NCBI RefSeq assembly: GCF_902506095.1
Contig: NZ_LR733293.1
Coordinates: forward strand, 2,428,558-2,492,557
Direction of reading: 5' to 3'
Origin: Arthrobacter sp. 9AX
GTDB lineage: Bacteria > Actinomycetota > Actinomycetes > Actinomycetales > Micrococcaceae
DNA length: 64,000 nucleotides
Shown: piece after piece, positions 10,364-19,758 of the stretch
Layout: each line of letters starts with the position of its first letter
Position numbering within the stretch: position 1 is the first letter of the stretch
The notes under the pieces: generated by a model
Seen by the model: the letters and a program-made list of their open reading frames with translations, nothing else
Told to the model about the DNA's origin: nothing
The model's database searches: none
Translations under genes and position numbers: made by a program

Positions 10364-11323
10364 CTAGAAGCCCAGCTTGACCAGCTGTTTCGGGTCCCGC
10401 TGCCAGTCCTTGGCAACCTTCACATGCAGGTCGAGATAGATGCGCGTCCCCAGGAGCGCCTCAATGCCCTTGCGTGCGTTGGTGCCCACTTCGCGCAGCC
10501 GGCTGCCGCCCTTGCCAATAATGATGGCCTTCTGCGAGGGGCGCTCCACGTAGAGGTTCACCCGCACGTCCAGAAGGGGGTTGTCGTCCGGGCGGTCCTC
10601 CCGGGGAATGATCTCTTCCACAACTACCGCAAGGGAGTGCGGCAGTTCGTCGCGGACGCCTTCCAGTGCCGCTTCGCGGATGAGCTCGGCCACCATCACC
10701 GCTTCCGGCTCGTCGGTCAGTTCCCCGTCCGGGTAGAGCGGGGGCGACGGCGGCATGTGGCTGATGAGTACATCGGCGACGGTTTCCACCTGGAAGCCGT
10801 CCGTGGCGGAGACCGGAACGATGTCCTTCCAGCCGTCTTCCCCGAGCACTTCGCGTCCCAGCGCAGCCACGGCCAGAAGCTGTTCCGTCAGGGCCTGCCG
10901 GTCCACCAGGTCGGCTTTGGTCACGATGGCGATGATGGGCTTCCGGCCGACGGCGGCAAGCTGGGCCGCGATGAATTTGTCGCCCGGGCCGATCTTTTCG
11001 TTGGCCGGCAGGCAGAAGCCAATGGCGTCCACTTCCGCCAGGGTGTCGGCCACGAGATCGTTCAGGCGCTTACCGAGGAGGGTGCGGGGACGGTGCAGGC
11101 CTGGTGTGTCCACGAGGATCAGCTGTGCGTCATCGCGGTGGACGATGCCGCGGATGGTGTGGCGCGTAGTTTGCGGCTTGGCGGAGGTGATGGCCACCTT
11201 CTTGCCTACCAGCGCGTTGGTCAGCGTGGATTTGCCGGCGTTCGGACGGCCCACGAGGACTGAGAATCCGGCGTGGAAACCGCCGAAGTCCTCTTCGCCG
11301 GCGGCCTTATTTTTCTTGCTCAC
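10364..11323 (-). CDS. era: GTPase Era
   Basis: A 319-residue essential GTPase that binds the 3' end of 16S rRNA during 30S maturation. G1 is GRPNAGKST (about 25-33), with DTPGLH (G3) and TKAD (G4) following in order. A C-terminal KH domain carries GKGGSRLREVG. The start is taken as GTG 11323 with GGGAG 7 bases upstream, which gives the usual [10 protein letters not shown] opening. The frame is open upstream, but an earlier start would overlap the CBS gene more deeply. The chosen start overlaps that gene by 17 bases. It is the last gene of phoH-ybeY-CBS-era, all linked to ribosome and RNA maturation. Confidence 0.95.
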   Translation of the reverse strand: MSKKNKAAGEEDFGGFHAGFSVLVGRPNAGKSTLTNALVGKKVAITSAKPQTTRHTIRGIVHRDDAQLILVDTPGLHRPRTLLGKRLNDLVADTLAEVDAIGFCLPANEKIGPGDKFIAAQLAAVGRKPIIAIVTKADLVDRQALTEQLLAVAALGREVLGEDGWKDIVPVSATDGFQVETVADVLISHMPPSPPLYPDGELTDEPEAVMVAELIREAALEGVRDELPHSLAVVVEEIIPREDRPDDNPLLDVRVNLYVERPSQKAIIIGKGGSRLREVGTNARKGIEALLGTRIYLDLHVKVAKDWQRDPKQLVKLGF

Positions 11324-12638
11324 GTGGGACTCCCTGCTGGGTTGCTTCGGCCTCTTGGAAGAGGTCTTCAAGGTCAGTGTCTACTTTTGGAACCGGCGCC
11401 GCAATGATGTGGCTGACGCGGTTCCGGCGGCCTTCGAGCCGGTCGGCCCGCAGGGAAACCCCGTCCACCTGCACATGGCTGCCCACGATGGGAACGCGGC
11501 CCAACGCCTTGGCCAGCAATCCGCCCACAGTGTCCACCTCGTCGTCGTCGAGTTCAATGTCGAAGAGTTCGCCGAGGTCGTCGATGCTCATCCGGGCGCT
11601 GACACGGTAGGAGCCGTCGCCCAGTTCCACGGCTTCGGCGCTTTCGGTGTCGTACTCGTCAACGATTTCGCCGACGATTTCCTCAATCAGGTCCTCAAGG
11701 GTGACGAGCCCGGCAGTACCGCCGTATTCATCAACTACGATGGCCACATGCGTGGATTCCTTCTGCAGCTCCCGCAGCAGGTCGCTGACCGGCTTTGATT
11801 CGGGGACGTAGCGGACCTCCCGGACCAGGGCGTCCACCAGGGGCGGTTCCTCATCGGGTCCCAGCTCGTGGAGCACAGCCGCGACGTCCTTGAGGTAAAC
11901 AATGCCCAGGATGTGGTCCGTGTCTTCGCCGATCACGGGGATCCTGGAATATCCCGATCGGAGGAAGAGGGACATTGCCCGGCGGAGGCTGGAGCCGGCG
12001 TCGATGCTGAGGATGTCTGTCCGGGGCACCATCACGGCCCGCACCAGGGTGTCGCCGAAGTCGAAGACGGACTGGATCATCTCAGCCTCGGTGTCCTCGA
12101 TCATGTCGGATTCACTGGCGCGGTCCACCAGTTCGCGGAACTCCTGCTCACTGAAGAATGCCTCGTCACCGCTGGGAGCGCCCGGGGCGGCCGCGCTTCC
12201 CAACGCCACCAGCCAGCCCGGAATGGGCCCCAGGACCCAAGTGAGGAAACGGATCATCGGTGCTGTGAACCGCACCACGCCGGCTGAATGCAGCCTGCCA
12301 AGCTGGCGCGGTGAGACGCCCACAATAACGAATCCCAGCAAGGCCATGATGCCTGTGGCGGCAAGGCCTGCCAGCCAGATGTTGTCCAGCAGGCTGTAGA
12401 GCAGGACGGCGACCGCGACAGCCGAGGCCGTCTCGAACCAGATGCGCCAGAACCGGAGGGCCCGGATGTGGGCAACGGGTTGGGCCAGGATCCGCCGCAT
12501 GGCGGTGCCGCGGCTCTTCAGGAGTGCTTCCTCCGCGTCGTGGCGCGGAAGGAAATTGAAGGCGGCTTCGGCCGCGGTCAGTACCGCCGCGATGCCAAGG
12601 AAAGCCAGCGCCATCGCGACAAGGAGCAATGGTGTCAC
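11307..12638 (-). CDS. CNNM/CBS-pair/CorC_HlyC transporter-associated membrane protein
   Basis: A 443-residue protein with an N-terminal CNNM-type membrane domain (several hydrophobic helices in about 1-150), a CBS pair (about 190-310) and a C-terminal CorC_HlyC domain. [14 protein letters not shown] marks the junction after the second CBS domain. Relatives take part in Mg2+/Co2+ efflux or homeostasis; older names call them hemolysins. The start GTG 12638 overlaps the ybeY stop by 4 bases (GTGA), so translation is coupled. The order ybeY-CorC-like-era is widely conserved. Confidence 0.9.
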   Translation of the reverse strand: MTPLLLVAMALAFLGIAAVLTAAEAAFNFLPRHDAEEALLKSRGTAMRRILAQPVAHIRALRFWRIWFETASAVAVAVLLYSLLDNIWLAGLAATGIMALLGFVIVGVSPRQLGRLHSAGVVRFTAPMIRFLTWVLGPIPGWLVALGSAAAPGAPSGDEAFFSEQEFRELVDRASESDMIEDTEAEMIQSVFDFGDTLVRAVMVPRTDILSIDAGSSLRRAMSLFLRSGYSRIPVIGEDTDHILGIVYLKDVAAVLHELGPDEEPPLVDALVREVRYVPESKPVSDLLRELQKESTHVAIVVDEYGGTAGLVTLEDLIEEIVGEIVDEYDTESAEAVELGDGSYRVSARMSIDDLGELFDIELDDDEVDTVGGLLAKALGRVPIVGSHVQVDGVSLRADRLEGRRNRVSHIIAAPVPKVDTDLEDLFQEAEATQQGVPREQEK

Positions 12639-13108
12639 TGGGTGGTCTCGGCGGGCGCTTCTTTGCCGGTGAAGCCGGACAGGAGCTCTCGCTGAAGCCC
12701 GAACATCTCGGCTTTCTCTTCAGGTTCCGCATGGTCGTAGCCCAGCAGGTGAAGGATGCCGTGCGTGGTCAGCAGAAGCATTTCGTCCTGCAGCGAGTGA
12801 CCGGCGTTTTTGGCCTGCACCGTGGCCACCTGCGGGCACACGGCGATGTCCCCGAGCATGCCCTGCGGTGTGGGCCGGTCCGGAGTTCCCGGGGTCAGTT
12901 CGTCCATGGGCACCGACAGGACGTCAGTGGCACCGGGCTCGTCCATCAGTTCAATGTGGAGCTTCTCCATGGCCGGTTCGTCCACCAGGAGGATGGAAAG
13001 TTCCGCCTGCGGATGGATGTACAGCTGCTCAAAGATGTACCTGGACAAGGCCACGAGCCGGGATTCATCCACCTGGACGCCGGACTCGTTGTTGACCTCG
13101 ATGCTCAC
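12635..13108 (-). CDS. ybeY: Endoribonuclease YbeY
   Basis: A 157-residue zinc-dependent endoribonuclease used in 16S rRNA 3'-end maturation and ribosome quality control. The signature HGILHLLGYDH supplies three zinc-binding histidines at about 116, 120 and 126. Length is normal. The start GTG 13108 overlaps the phoH stop by 4 bases. It lies between phoH and the CBS gene in the usual order. Confidence 0.95.
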   Translation of the reverse strand: MSIEVNNESGVQVDESRLVALSRYIFEQLYIHPQAELSILLVDEPAMEKLHIELMDEPGATDVLSVPMDELTPGTPDRPTPQGMLGDIAVCPQVATVQAKNAGHSLQDEMLLLTTHGILHLLGYDHAEPEEKAEMFGLQRELLSGFTGKEAPAETTQ

Positions 13109-14193
13109 GCGTGTTCCCCCCGTTTTTCCCGGCTTGCCGAATGCTTGACCCTGTTCCGCTGGGCATCGTCCCAGATGCTGTAGGCATTGACGATGTCGCC
13201 CACCAGGCGGTGCCGGACGACGTCTGCGGCGTCCAGGACGGAGAAGTTCACGCCCTGTATGCCCTGCAGGATTTCCTCGACGATCCGCAGGCCGGAGCGT
13301 GTGCCGAACGGCAGGTCCACCTGGGTGACGTCTCCGGTCACCACCATCTTGGATCCGAAGCCAAGCCTGGTGAGGAACATCTTCATCTGCTCCGGCGTGG
13401 TGTTCTGTGCCTCGTCCAGGATGATGAAGGCATCGTTGAGCGTGCGTCCGCGCATGTAGGCCAGCGGCGCCACTTCGATGGTGCCGGCTGCCATAAGCCG
13501 GGGAATGGACTCCGGGTCCATCATGTCGTGCAGGGCGTCGTACAGCGGCCGCAAGTAGGGATCGATTTTGTCGCTCAGGGTGCCGGGCAGGAAGCCAAGG
13601 CGCTCCCCCGCTTCGACTGCCGGGCGGGTCAGGATGATCCGGCTGACCTCCTTTTGCTGCAGCGCCTGGACAGCCTTGGCCATGGCAAGGTAGGTCTTGC
13701 CGGTACCGGCAGGCCCGATCCCGAAGATCACCGTGTTGTCATCGATGGCATCGACGTAGTTCTTCTGGTTCAGGGTCTTGGGGCGGATCGTTTTACCGCG
13801 GCTGGACAGGATGTCGTGGGTCAGCACGTCCACCGGGTTCTGCAGGGACTGGGTACGGAGCAGGGCCACGAGCTGCTGCAGGACTGCCGGGCTGATGACC
13901 GTGCCGCGCGCCACCAGTCCGCGTACCTCGTGCAGGAGCCGCATGATGCGCGGCACGTCCGTGGCCGGTCCGCTGATGGAAAGCTCGTTCCCCCGGACGT
14001 GGAAATTCACATCGGGGAACTGCTCCTCAATAAACCGCAGCGCTTCATCATGGCTGCCGAGGGATTGAACCATCTGGTCGGAGTTGTCGAAGAGGACTAC
14101 TTCGGTGCGGACGCCGGGGAGTGTGTGGGGAAACTCCCCCGCTGCGCCGTCGCCGGTGACAAGCCGGCGCTTTCCGTTGGCTGATTCAGTCAT
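13105..14193 (-). CDS. PhoH family ATPase
   Basis: A 362-residue PhoH-like ATPase, linked by conserved position to ybeY and probably to RNA metabolism. An N-terminal region of about 120 residues precedes the ATPase domain. The P-loop GPAGTGKT is near residues 160-167 and the Walker B-like IILDEAQN follows. The ATG at 14193 (MTESANGKRR) gives the normal family start although no good ribosome site is seen. The frame stays open for 69 more codons upstream, with no family similarity. It is the first gene of the operon ending in era. Confidence 0.92.
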   Translation of the reverse strand: MTESANGKRRLVTGDGAAGEFPHTLPGVRTEVVLFDNSDQMVQSLGSHDEALRFIEEQFPDVNFHVRGNELSISGPATDVPRIMRLLHEVRGLVARGTVISPAVLQQLVALLRTQSLQNPVDVLTHDILSSRGKTIRPKTLNQKNYVDAIDDNTVIFGIGPAGTGKTYLAMAKAVQALQQKEVSRIILTRPAVEAGERLGFLPGTLSDKIDPYLRPLYDALHDMMDPESIPRLMAAGTIEVAPLAYMRGRTLNDAFIILDEAQNTTPEQMKMFLTRLGFGSKMVVTGDVTQVDLPFGTRSGLRIVEEILQGIQGVNFSVLDAADVVRHRLVGDIVNAYSIWDDAQRNRVKHSASREKRGEHA

Positions 14194-14575
14194 GGTGTTG
14201 GCCCGTGGGCCCGTGATCCCCTCGATGTCGAAAGAGTAGCTGCTGGCTGATCCGCGGCGGCTGTTCCCGTTGCGTCTCAGCGGTACCTTCCATCTTACGC
14301 CAGCGGGCAGCACCGGCCCGATTCCGGGCCTGATGCCGGGGCGGGCAGCCGACGCCGCAAGCGAACAGGAGGCGGCAGTTTCCCGGCCTGTTTCCGTCAT
14401 TAGGTATCAACTTCATATCGGCCTCATATCGTTCCCGTTGCAGTTGCGCCGCCGGGCCCGTCCGAAAGGCTTTTACCTCCCGGGGCTGTGCAATGCTGGA
14501 AATCCAGGGTGCCGACGACGGCACCGGGCTGACAGGGGATCGGCCTATCCAACCAGGAAAGGACAGGCAAGCATT
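14194..14575. other. Intergenic region between phoH and the GerMN lipoprotein gene
   Basis: This 382-base region separates two divergent genes and should hold both promoters. I see no open frame with family similarity, no RNA gene and no strong hairpin. A slightly AT-rich patch at about 14398-14440 is the likeliest promoter area, but no clear -10/-35 pair stands out. Confidence 0.4.
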
Positions 14576-15532
14576 TTGCCGGAAACCGCAGCGCCCCGCC
14601 GGGCCGGGAGAGCATTGAACGGCGCCCGTTCAATGGTTCTTGCCGGGCTCCTCGCCGCGGTCCCTGTCCTTGCCGGCTGCATCGCCGAACCTGATCCCGC
14701 CCCCACGGGTGTTGTTACCTCGAGTCCGGGCGCCACGGGCAGCGTGTCCGGCGCGCCGTCCACCAGCGCACCCCTGGAAACCACCCAGTCCTCCAACAAG
14801 GCACCGGTCTACTGGATCGGCCGCAGCGACAGCAACGTCTTCCTCTACCGCGAGTTCAGGGACGTTCCGGAGCAGGAAAACCCTGTGACCCGGGCCCTGC
14901 GCGCCATGATGTCCGAAAAACCCCTGGACCCGGATTTTTTTACTCCCTGGCAGAATCCCCGGCAGCTGGCCACGTCGATTTCCGGCAAGGACGTCATCAC
15001 TGTCGATGTGTCGGAGGATGCGTTCAACAGCAACCTCGACGCCGACATGGCAGCCCGGGCTGTCCAGCAGCTGGTTTACACGGCCACCGCGGCGGCGGCC
15101 AGTTCCGGGCTGATCGACTCCGGGCAGCAGATCCGCGTCCGCATCCTGGTGGACGGGCACACGGACTACGTCGCGTTCAACCACATCCAGCTGGGGTCCC
15201 TGATGGCGCGCTCGGGAGGACTGGTGGCACCGGTGTGGATCATCGACCCGCAGGAAAACGTTGAGGTGGCGGACGGCAGCGTCAAGATCACCGGCCGGAG
15301 CACGGCCCCGGGCGGAAAGCTCCGCTGGCAGATCCTGAAGTCAGAGAACGGGAACAAGGTGCCTTTCCTGACCGGTGAGACAACCGCCGAGGCGGACCAG
15401 GCGCAGGCCGGCGTTTTTACGCTTGCCCTGACTCTGCCCGCCGGCGACTATGAACTTCGGGTGGCGCAACTCTCCAACCCCGAGGGCCCGCAGAACGGCA
15501 GCGAGGACACCCGGGGGTTCAAGGTCCGCTAG
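14576..15532 (+). CDS. GerMN and Gmad2 domain lipoprotein
   Basis: A predicted secreted lipoprotein of about 318 residues. A signal peptide with basic n-region leads to a lipobox LAGC, with the acylated cysteine near residue 35. A Ser/Thr/Pro-rich linker follows, then a GerMN domain (about 80-215) and a C-terminal Ig-like Gmad2 domain (about 220-318). These domains were named from spore germination proteins but are common in non-sporulating actinobacteria; the role here is unknown. The start is TTG 14576, chosen for the AGGACAGG site upstream and the arginines in the n-region. ATG 14633 would leave no positive charge. Confidence 0.8.
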   Translation: MPETAAPRRAGRALNGARSMVLAGLLAAVPVLAGCIAEPDPAPTGVVTSSPGATGSVSGAPSTSAPLETTQSSNKAPVYWIGRSDSNVFLYREFRDVPEQENPVTRALRAMMSEKPLDPDFFTPWQNPRQLATSISGKDVITVDVSEDAFNSNLDADMAARAVQQLVYTATAAAASSGLIDSGQQIRVRILVDGHTDYVAFNHIQLGSLMARSGGLVAPVWIIDPQENVEVADGSVKITGRSTAPGGKLRWQILKSENGNKVPFLTGETTAEADQAQAGVFTLALTLPAGDYELRVAQLSNPEGPQNGSEDTRGFKVR

Positions 15533-15578
15533 CCTGGCTGCGGCGGGATGGCTGCGGCAGCGTGGTCCGGCACGTCGC

Positions 15579-16361
15579 CTAGACTGCCGGCGCCGCCCAG
15601 CGGCCCAGCATGTCGCTGGCGAGTACGACGGCGGCCGGGCCGGCAGTTGATGAGCGCAGCACATGGTGTCCCAGCAGGGCGGTCACAGCTCCCTGCCCGC
15701 ACAGCTTGGTCACCTCACGCTGGCTGATGCCTCCCTCAGGTCCGACGATCAGCAGCACTTCGCGGGTACCTTCCGCAGGGTGCGTGGAAAGCCAGGAGTC
15801 CAGGACCACCCGCAGGGGGCGCGCGGCGTCCTCGTGCAGGACAACGGCGAGGTCGGCGGCCTCCACAGCGGCGGCGAGCCCCGCGGTGTCGACGGCGGCA
15901 CGCACCTCCGGGATCCAGGCGCGGCGCGCCTGTTTGGCGGCCGCGGTGACAACGGACTGCCACTTTGCGTGGGCCTTCGCCGCCCGCTCGCCCTTCCAGC
16001 GCACGATGGACCGTTCGGACTGCCAGGGGACGACGGCGTCGATCCCCAGTTCGGTGGCGGTTTCGATGGCGAGCTCATCCCGGTCGCCCTTGGCGAGGGC
16101 CTGAACCAGCACCAACCGGACGTCCGGCCGGTGCTCCACCACGACGGAAGTGCATTCGACGTCGAGCCGCGCGGGCGAGGCTGCGAGGACTTTGCCGCTC
16201 ATCCGGGTGCCGGCCCCGTCAACGATATCCACAGGCTCGCCCGGAGACAGGCGTTTGACGGCTACCGCGTGCCGGGCCTCAGGCCCGTCAAGGACAAAGA
16301 GCCCTTCCGGTGCCATCTGGTCGAGGGATCCGGGCGCCGTGAAAAAGACGGGGTTGCTCAC
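15579..16361 (-). CDS. rsmE: 16S rRNA (uracil(1498)-N(3))-methyltransferase
   Basis: A 260-residue SPOUT-class methyltransferase that methylates U1498 of 16S rRNA with SAM. An N-terminal PUA-like part is followed by the knotted SPOUT domain. LIVGPEGG (about 204-211) forms the SAM-binding trefoil knot, and the late LGHHVLRSSTA stretch is the second family motif. The start GTG 16361 lies 2 bases after the dnaJ stop. It is co-transcribed with hrcA and dnaJ, a usual arrangement. Confidence 0.94.
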   Translation of the reverse strand: MSNPVFFTAPGSLDQMAPEGLFVLDGPEARHAVAVKRLSPGEPVDIVDGAGTRMSGKVLAASPARLDVECTSVVVEHRPDVRLVLVQALAKGDRDELAIETATELGIDAVVPWQSERSIVRWKGERAAKAHAKWQSVVTAAAKQARRAWIPEVRAAVDTAGLAAAVEAADLAVVLHEDAARPLRVVLDSWLSTHPAEGTREVLLIVGPEGGISQREVTKLCGQGAVTALLGHHVLRSSTAGPAAVVLASDMLGRWAAPAV

Positions 16362-16363
16362 CG

Positions 16364-17491
16364 CTACAGGTTACCGAGCCGGTCCCGGAGCTTGGCGAAC
16401 ATCCCGCCGCTGGCCGCGAGCTTGCCCTCCGTGATCTGCTCGCCGCGGAGCTTGGCCAACTGCCGCAGCAGGTCCTCCTGGGCCGCGTCCAGCTTGGCCG
16501 GCGTCTCCACCTGCAGGTGGACCTTCAGGTCTCCGCGGCCGTAACCGCGCAGGTGTGTCACGCCGAGCCCACGCAAGGTGATGATCTCGCCGGACTGCGT
16601 CCCGGCCTTCACATCGATCTCCTGGGGGCCGTCGAAGGTCTCGAGGCTGACGTCGGTGCCAAGGGCAGCTGCGGTCATCGGGATGTTCAGGGTGGCGTGC
16701 AGGTCGTCGCCTTCCCGGACATAGGTGGCATCGTTGTTGACGCGGATTTCGACATACAGGTCACCGGCGGGCCCACCGGCGGGGCCTGCCTCACCCTGGC
16801 CCGAGAGCTGGATGCGTGTGCCGGTGGCAACGCCGGCGGGGACCTTGATGGTCAACGAACGCCTGCTGCGGATCCGGCCCTGCCCGCTGCACTCGTTGCA
16901 GGGGTCCTTGATGACCGTTCCGAAGCCTTCGCAGGTACCGCAGGGGGCGGCGGTCATCACTTGGCCAAGGATGGAGCGTACAGCCCGCTGGACCTGGCCG
17001 CTGCCGCCGCAGATGTCGCAGCGCTCGGGGTGGGTGCCGGGCCGGCAGCAGGAGCCTTCGCAGGTGGGACAGACCACCGCGGTGTCCACTTCGAGCTTCT
17101 TGTTGACGCCGAACACGGCGTCACGGAGTTCGATCCTGACGCTGATCAGCGCGTCCTGGCCGCGCCGGACCCGGGATGCGGGGCCGGACGAACCGCCGGC
17201 GCCGAAGAAGGTATCGAAGATGTCCTGGAATGCGAAGCCCTGGCCTGCGTATGCCCCGCCGCCAAAGCCGTTGTCCGTGCCGTTCTCGTTGCCGGTGGTG
17301 TCATACACCCGGCGCTTCTGTGGATCGGAGAGAACTTCGTAGGCGTGGGTCACGGCCTTGAAGCGGTCTGCGACGTCCTCACCGGGATTGACGTCCGGGT
17401 GAAGGGTGCGGGCCAGCTTGCGGTAAGCCTTCTTGATCTCTTCCCCGGTAGCATCCGGTGAGACTCCAAGGACTTCGTAGTGGCTGCTCAA
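16364..17491 (-). CDS. dnaJ: Chaperone protein DnaJ
   Basis: A 375-residue type I J-protein that stimulates DnaK ATPase. The J domain (about 1-70) has HPD at 31-33, followed by a Gly/Phe-rich linker. A zinc domain (about 135-215) holds all four CxxCxG repeats: CPTCEG, CDICGG, CGTCEG and CNECSG. Two C-terminal substrate-binding domains follow. The start is TTG 17491 with an AAGGAAGAG site upstream, which gives MSSHYEVLGV. Being next to hrcA rather than dnaK marks it as the second actinobacterial DnaJ (DnaJ2). HrcA/CIRCE probably controls it. Confidence 0.95.
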   Translation of the reverse strand: MSSHYEVLGVSPDATGEEIKKAYRKLARTLHPDVNPGEDVADRFKAVTHAYEVLSDPQKRRVYDTTGNENGTDNGFGGGAYAGQGFAFQDIFDTFFGAGGSSGPASRVRRGQDALISVRIELRDAVFGVNKKLEVDTAVVCPTCEGSCCRPGTHPERCDICGGSGQVQRAVRSILGQVMTAAPCGTCEGFGTVIKDPCNECSGQGRIRSRRSLTIKVPAGVATGTRIQLSGQGEAGPAGGPAGDLYVEIRVNNDATYVREGDDLHATLNIPMTAAALGTDVSLETFDGPQEIDVKAGTQSGEIITLRGLGVTHLRGYGRGDLKVHLQVETPAKLDAAQEDLLRQLAKLRGEQITEGKLAASGGMFAKLRDRLGNL

Positions 17492-17568
17492 AGTTCGTAT
17501 CTCTTCCTTGTCGTTTTGCCTGCAGTTGTGCTGCGGGCACTACTGTTCGTGCGGGGGCGCTGGACGGG

Positions 17569-18582
17569 TCAGGGCCCCAGAATGCGTGACAGGTACCGGG
17601 CAACGGCCCTGACGGCGGCCATTGTGGTGGGATAGTCCATCCGTGTGGGGCCGAGGATGCCGATTTTCGCGGCGCTGTCCGGGCCATAACCGGTGGCCAC
17701 CACCGAGGCCTCCGCCAGGCCGTCGTACGGGTTCTCGCGTCCGATGCTGACGGCTACCCCGCGGTGGTCCTGCGCCATCTCGCTCAGCAGCCGCAGCATC
17801 ACCACCTGTTCCTCCAGTGCCTCCAGCACCGGGCCGATGCTGAGCGGAAAGTCGACGTTGGACCGGGCCAGGTTGGCTGTCCCGGCCATCACCATGCGGT
17901 CCTCCCGGCTGCCGTGGGCCAGGGCTTCCAATCCTTGCGCCAACGCGTGGGCAGCGTGCCGCTGCGCGGGTGCGACACCGGACACTACTGCCGGCAGCGA
18001 CTGCTCCAGCTGCGCAAGCGCTGTTCCGCCGAGGGATGCCAGGAAGTGCGTGCGCAGCGTCGCGAGGCCGTCGTCACCGAGGTCCTGCCCGGCGTCGATG
18101 ACCCGCTGCTCCACCTTGCCGCTGTTGGCGATCAGCACCACCAGCACCTTCCGCGGTGCGAGGAGGACAAATTCGATGTGCCGGACCAGTGCGCGGTTCA
18201 GATGCGGATACTGGACCACCGCCACCTGGTTTGTCAGTTGGGACAGCAGCCGGACGGTCCGCTCCAGGACGTCGTCGAGGTCGTCAGCGCCTTCCAGCAG
18301 CGACTGGATGGCCCGGCGCTCGGCCTGCGAGAGGGGCTTCACCGCGGATATCTGGTCGACGAAGAGCCTGTACCCCTTGTCCGTGGGGATGCGGCCTGCG
18401 CTGGTGTGCGGGGCCGTGATCAGCCCTTCGTCCTCAAGCGCGGCCATGTCATTGCGAATGGTGGCGCTGGAGACACCAAGATGGTGCCGTTCCACCAGGG
18501 CCTTGGAGCCCACGGGCTCGCGGGAGTGGACGTAGTCCTCCACGATGGCCCGCAGTACTTCCAGCTTGCGGGGCTCGCTCAC
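17569..18582 (-). CDS. hrcA: Heat-inducible transcription repressor HrcA
   Basis: A 337-residue repressor of class I heat-shock genes that binds CIRCE. The N-terminal winged helix (about 1-75) includes [21 protein letters not shown] (helix-turn-helix) and the conserved [18 protein letters not shown]-like dimerisation part follows. The GTG at 18582 has a GGAGGTGG site 4-5 bases upstream and gives the normal length. A CIRCE operator lies about 60 bases upstream, so it represses itself along with dnaJ and rsmE. Confidence 0.95.
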   Translation of the reverse strand: MSEPRKLEVLRAIVEDYVHSREPVGSKALVERHHLGVSSATIRNDMAALEDEGLITAPHTSAGRIPTDKGYRLFVDQISAVKPLSQAERRAIQSLLEGADDLDDVLERTVRLLSQLTNQVAVVQYPHLNRALVRHIEFVLLAPRKVLVVLIANSGKVEQRVIDAGQDLGDDGLATLRTHFLASLGGTALAQLEQSLPAVVSGVAPAQRHAAHALAQGLEALAHGSREDRMVMAGTANLARSNVDFPLSIGPVLEALEEQVVMLRLLSEMAQDHRGVAVSIGRENPYDGLAEASVVATGYGPDSAAKIGILGPTRMDYPTTMAAVRAVARYLSRILGP

Positions 18583-18641
18583 TATCCACCTCCATCCAGG
18601 GATCAGGGCAGCCGTTCCGCCCGTACCGTAACTCACGGGGG

Positions 18642-18668
18642 TTAGCACTCGGCATGCCTAAGTGCTAA
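18642..18668. promoter_or_regulatory. CIRCE operator
   Basis: TTAGCACTC - 9 bases - AAGTGCTAA matches the CIRCE consensus with one mismatch in the right arm, and an outer G/C pair extends the repeat. It lies between hrcA and the divergent DUF3097 gene. A CATAAT (18675-18680, minus strand) just upstream could be the hrcA -10 box, which would put the operator at the start of the hrcA transcript. Confidence 0.93.
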
Positions 18669-18757
18669 CAGTCTATTATGACTCGCGCCGTTGTTAGCAT
18701 TGGTACCGCTCCGGGCGAAATTCCGGGCCAGGATCCAGCACGAAGCGGAGTACATCC

Positions 18758-19609
18758 ATGCAATACCAGAACTGGGGAGCCCAGGACCTGACCGTGCCTG
18801 CACGGGCGCAACTGCCTGAAGTGCCGGTGGAGCGCGGCATGGTGCTGGAGGAGGTCCAGTCCGGATGGGTGGGCGCGGTGACCAGGGTGGAAAAGTCGGG
18901 CGGCATGCATGTGGTGGCGCTGGAGGACCGCCGCGGCAAGTCCCGGTCCTTCCGGCTGGGCTTCGGTTTCCTGCTCGAGGGCCAGGCCATCCGCCTGATG
19001 CCCCCGGCGCCCAAGCAGGCCCCGGGCGGCCCGGCGGCCGGCAGGACAGCCTCGGGCTCGGTCCGCGTGGCGGGGCAGCGGGCACAAGTGGCCAAGGCGA
19101 GCCGCATCTGGGTGGAAGGAAAGCACGACGCCGAACTGGTGGAAAAGGTCTGGGGAGACGACCTCCGCGTGGAGGGCATCGTCGTCGAACCTTTGCACGG
19201 CATTGATGACCTGACGGCGGCCGTGGCCGATTTCAGGCCCGGCCCCGGGCGGCGCCTCGGCGTGCTGGTGGACCATCTGGTGCCCAACTCCAAGGAGTCG
19301 CGGATCGCTGACGCCGTGATGGCCTCGCCGGGCGCCGCGGGAAACGTGCTGATTGTCGGCCACCCCTACGTTGACGTCTGGCAGGCAATCCGTCCTGCCG
19401 TCCTGGGAATCCGGAAGTGGCCCGAAGTACCCCGCGGGCAGGACTGGAAGACCGGCATCCTGGCAGCTTTCGGCTGGCCGCACGCCACCAAGGAAGACAT
19501 CGGGCTGGGGTGGCAGAAACTGCTGGGCGCCGTGCGCACCTACGCCGATCTGGAGGCCTCGCTCCTGGGCAGGGTGGAGGAAGTCATCGACTTCCTTACG
19601 GTCCCCTGA
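18758..19609 (+). CDS. DUF3097 family protein (Toprim-like motif)
   Basis: A 283-residue protein of unknown function conserved in actinobacteria. A basic N-terminal part (about 20-95) is followed by RIWVEGKHDAELVEKVWG (about 115-132), which resembles the first conserved strand and acidic residue of Toprim domains. A later GVLVDHLV segment (about 168-175) might be the second acidic motif. A nucleic-acid role is therefore possible but unproven. The ATG at 18758 has GGAG 7 bases upstream. It is divergent from hrcA across the CIRCE operator. Confidence 0.85.
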   Translation: MQYQNWGAQDLTVPARAQLPEVPVERGMVLEEVQSGWVGAVTRVEKSGGMHVVALEDRRGKSRSFRLGFGFLLEGQAIRLMPPAPKQAPGGPAAGRTASGSVRVAGQRAQVAKASRIWVEGKHDAELVEKVWGDDLRVEGIVVEPLHGIDDLTAAVADFRPGPGRRLGVLVDHLVPNSKESRIADAVMASPGAAGNVLIVGHPYVDVWQAIRPAVLGIRKWPEVPRGQDWKTGILAAFGWPHATKEDIGLGWQKLLGAVRTYADLEASLLGRVEEVIDFLTVP

Positions 19610-19758
19610 GCTGAGAGGCATCCCCGGGGTACGGACGGAAAGGGCAGGCAGTGACGCCTGCACCAAGTATCCTTGGTACTGCGGTATCTGCGGTGGCGGT
19701 GCCGCAGCAGATATTGGCATTCTTAGTCGGCAGCATTGCACTTTCGAAGGAACAGACT

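Noticed and set aside
14186..14524. Minus-strand 112-codon frame upstream of phoH
   Set aside because: No family similarity, no ribosome site, and it overlaps the phoH start in another frame.
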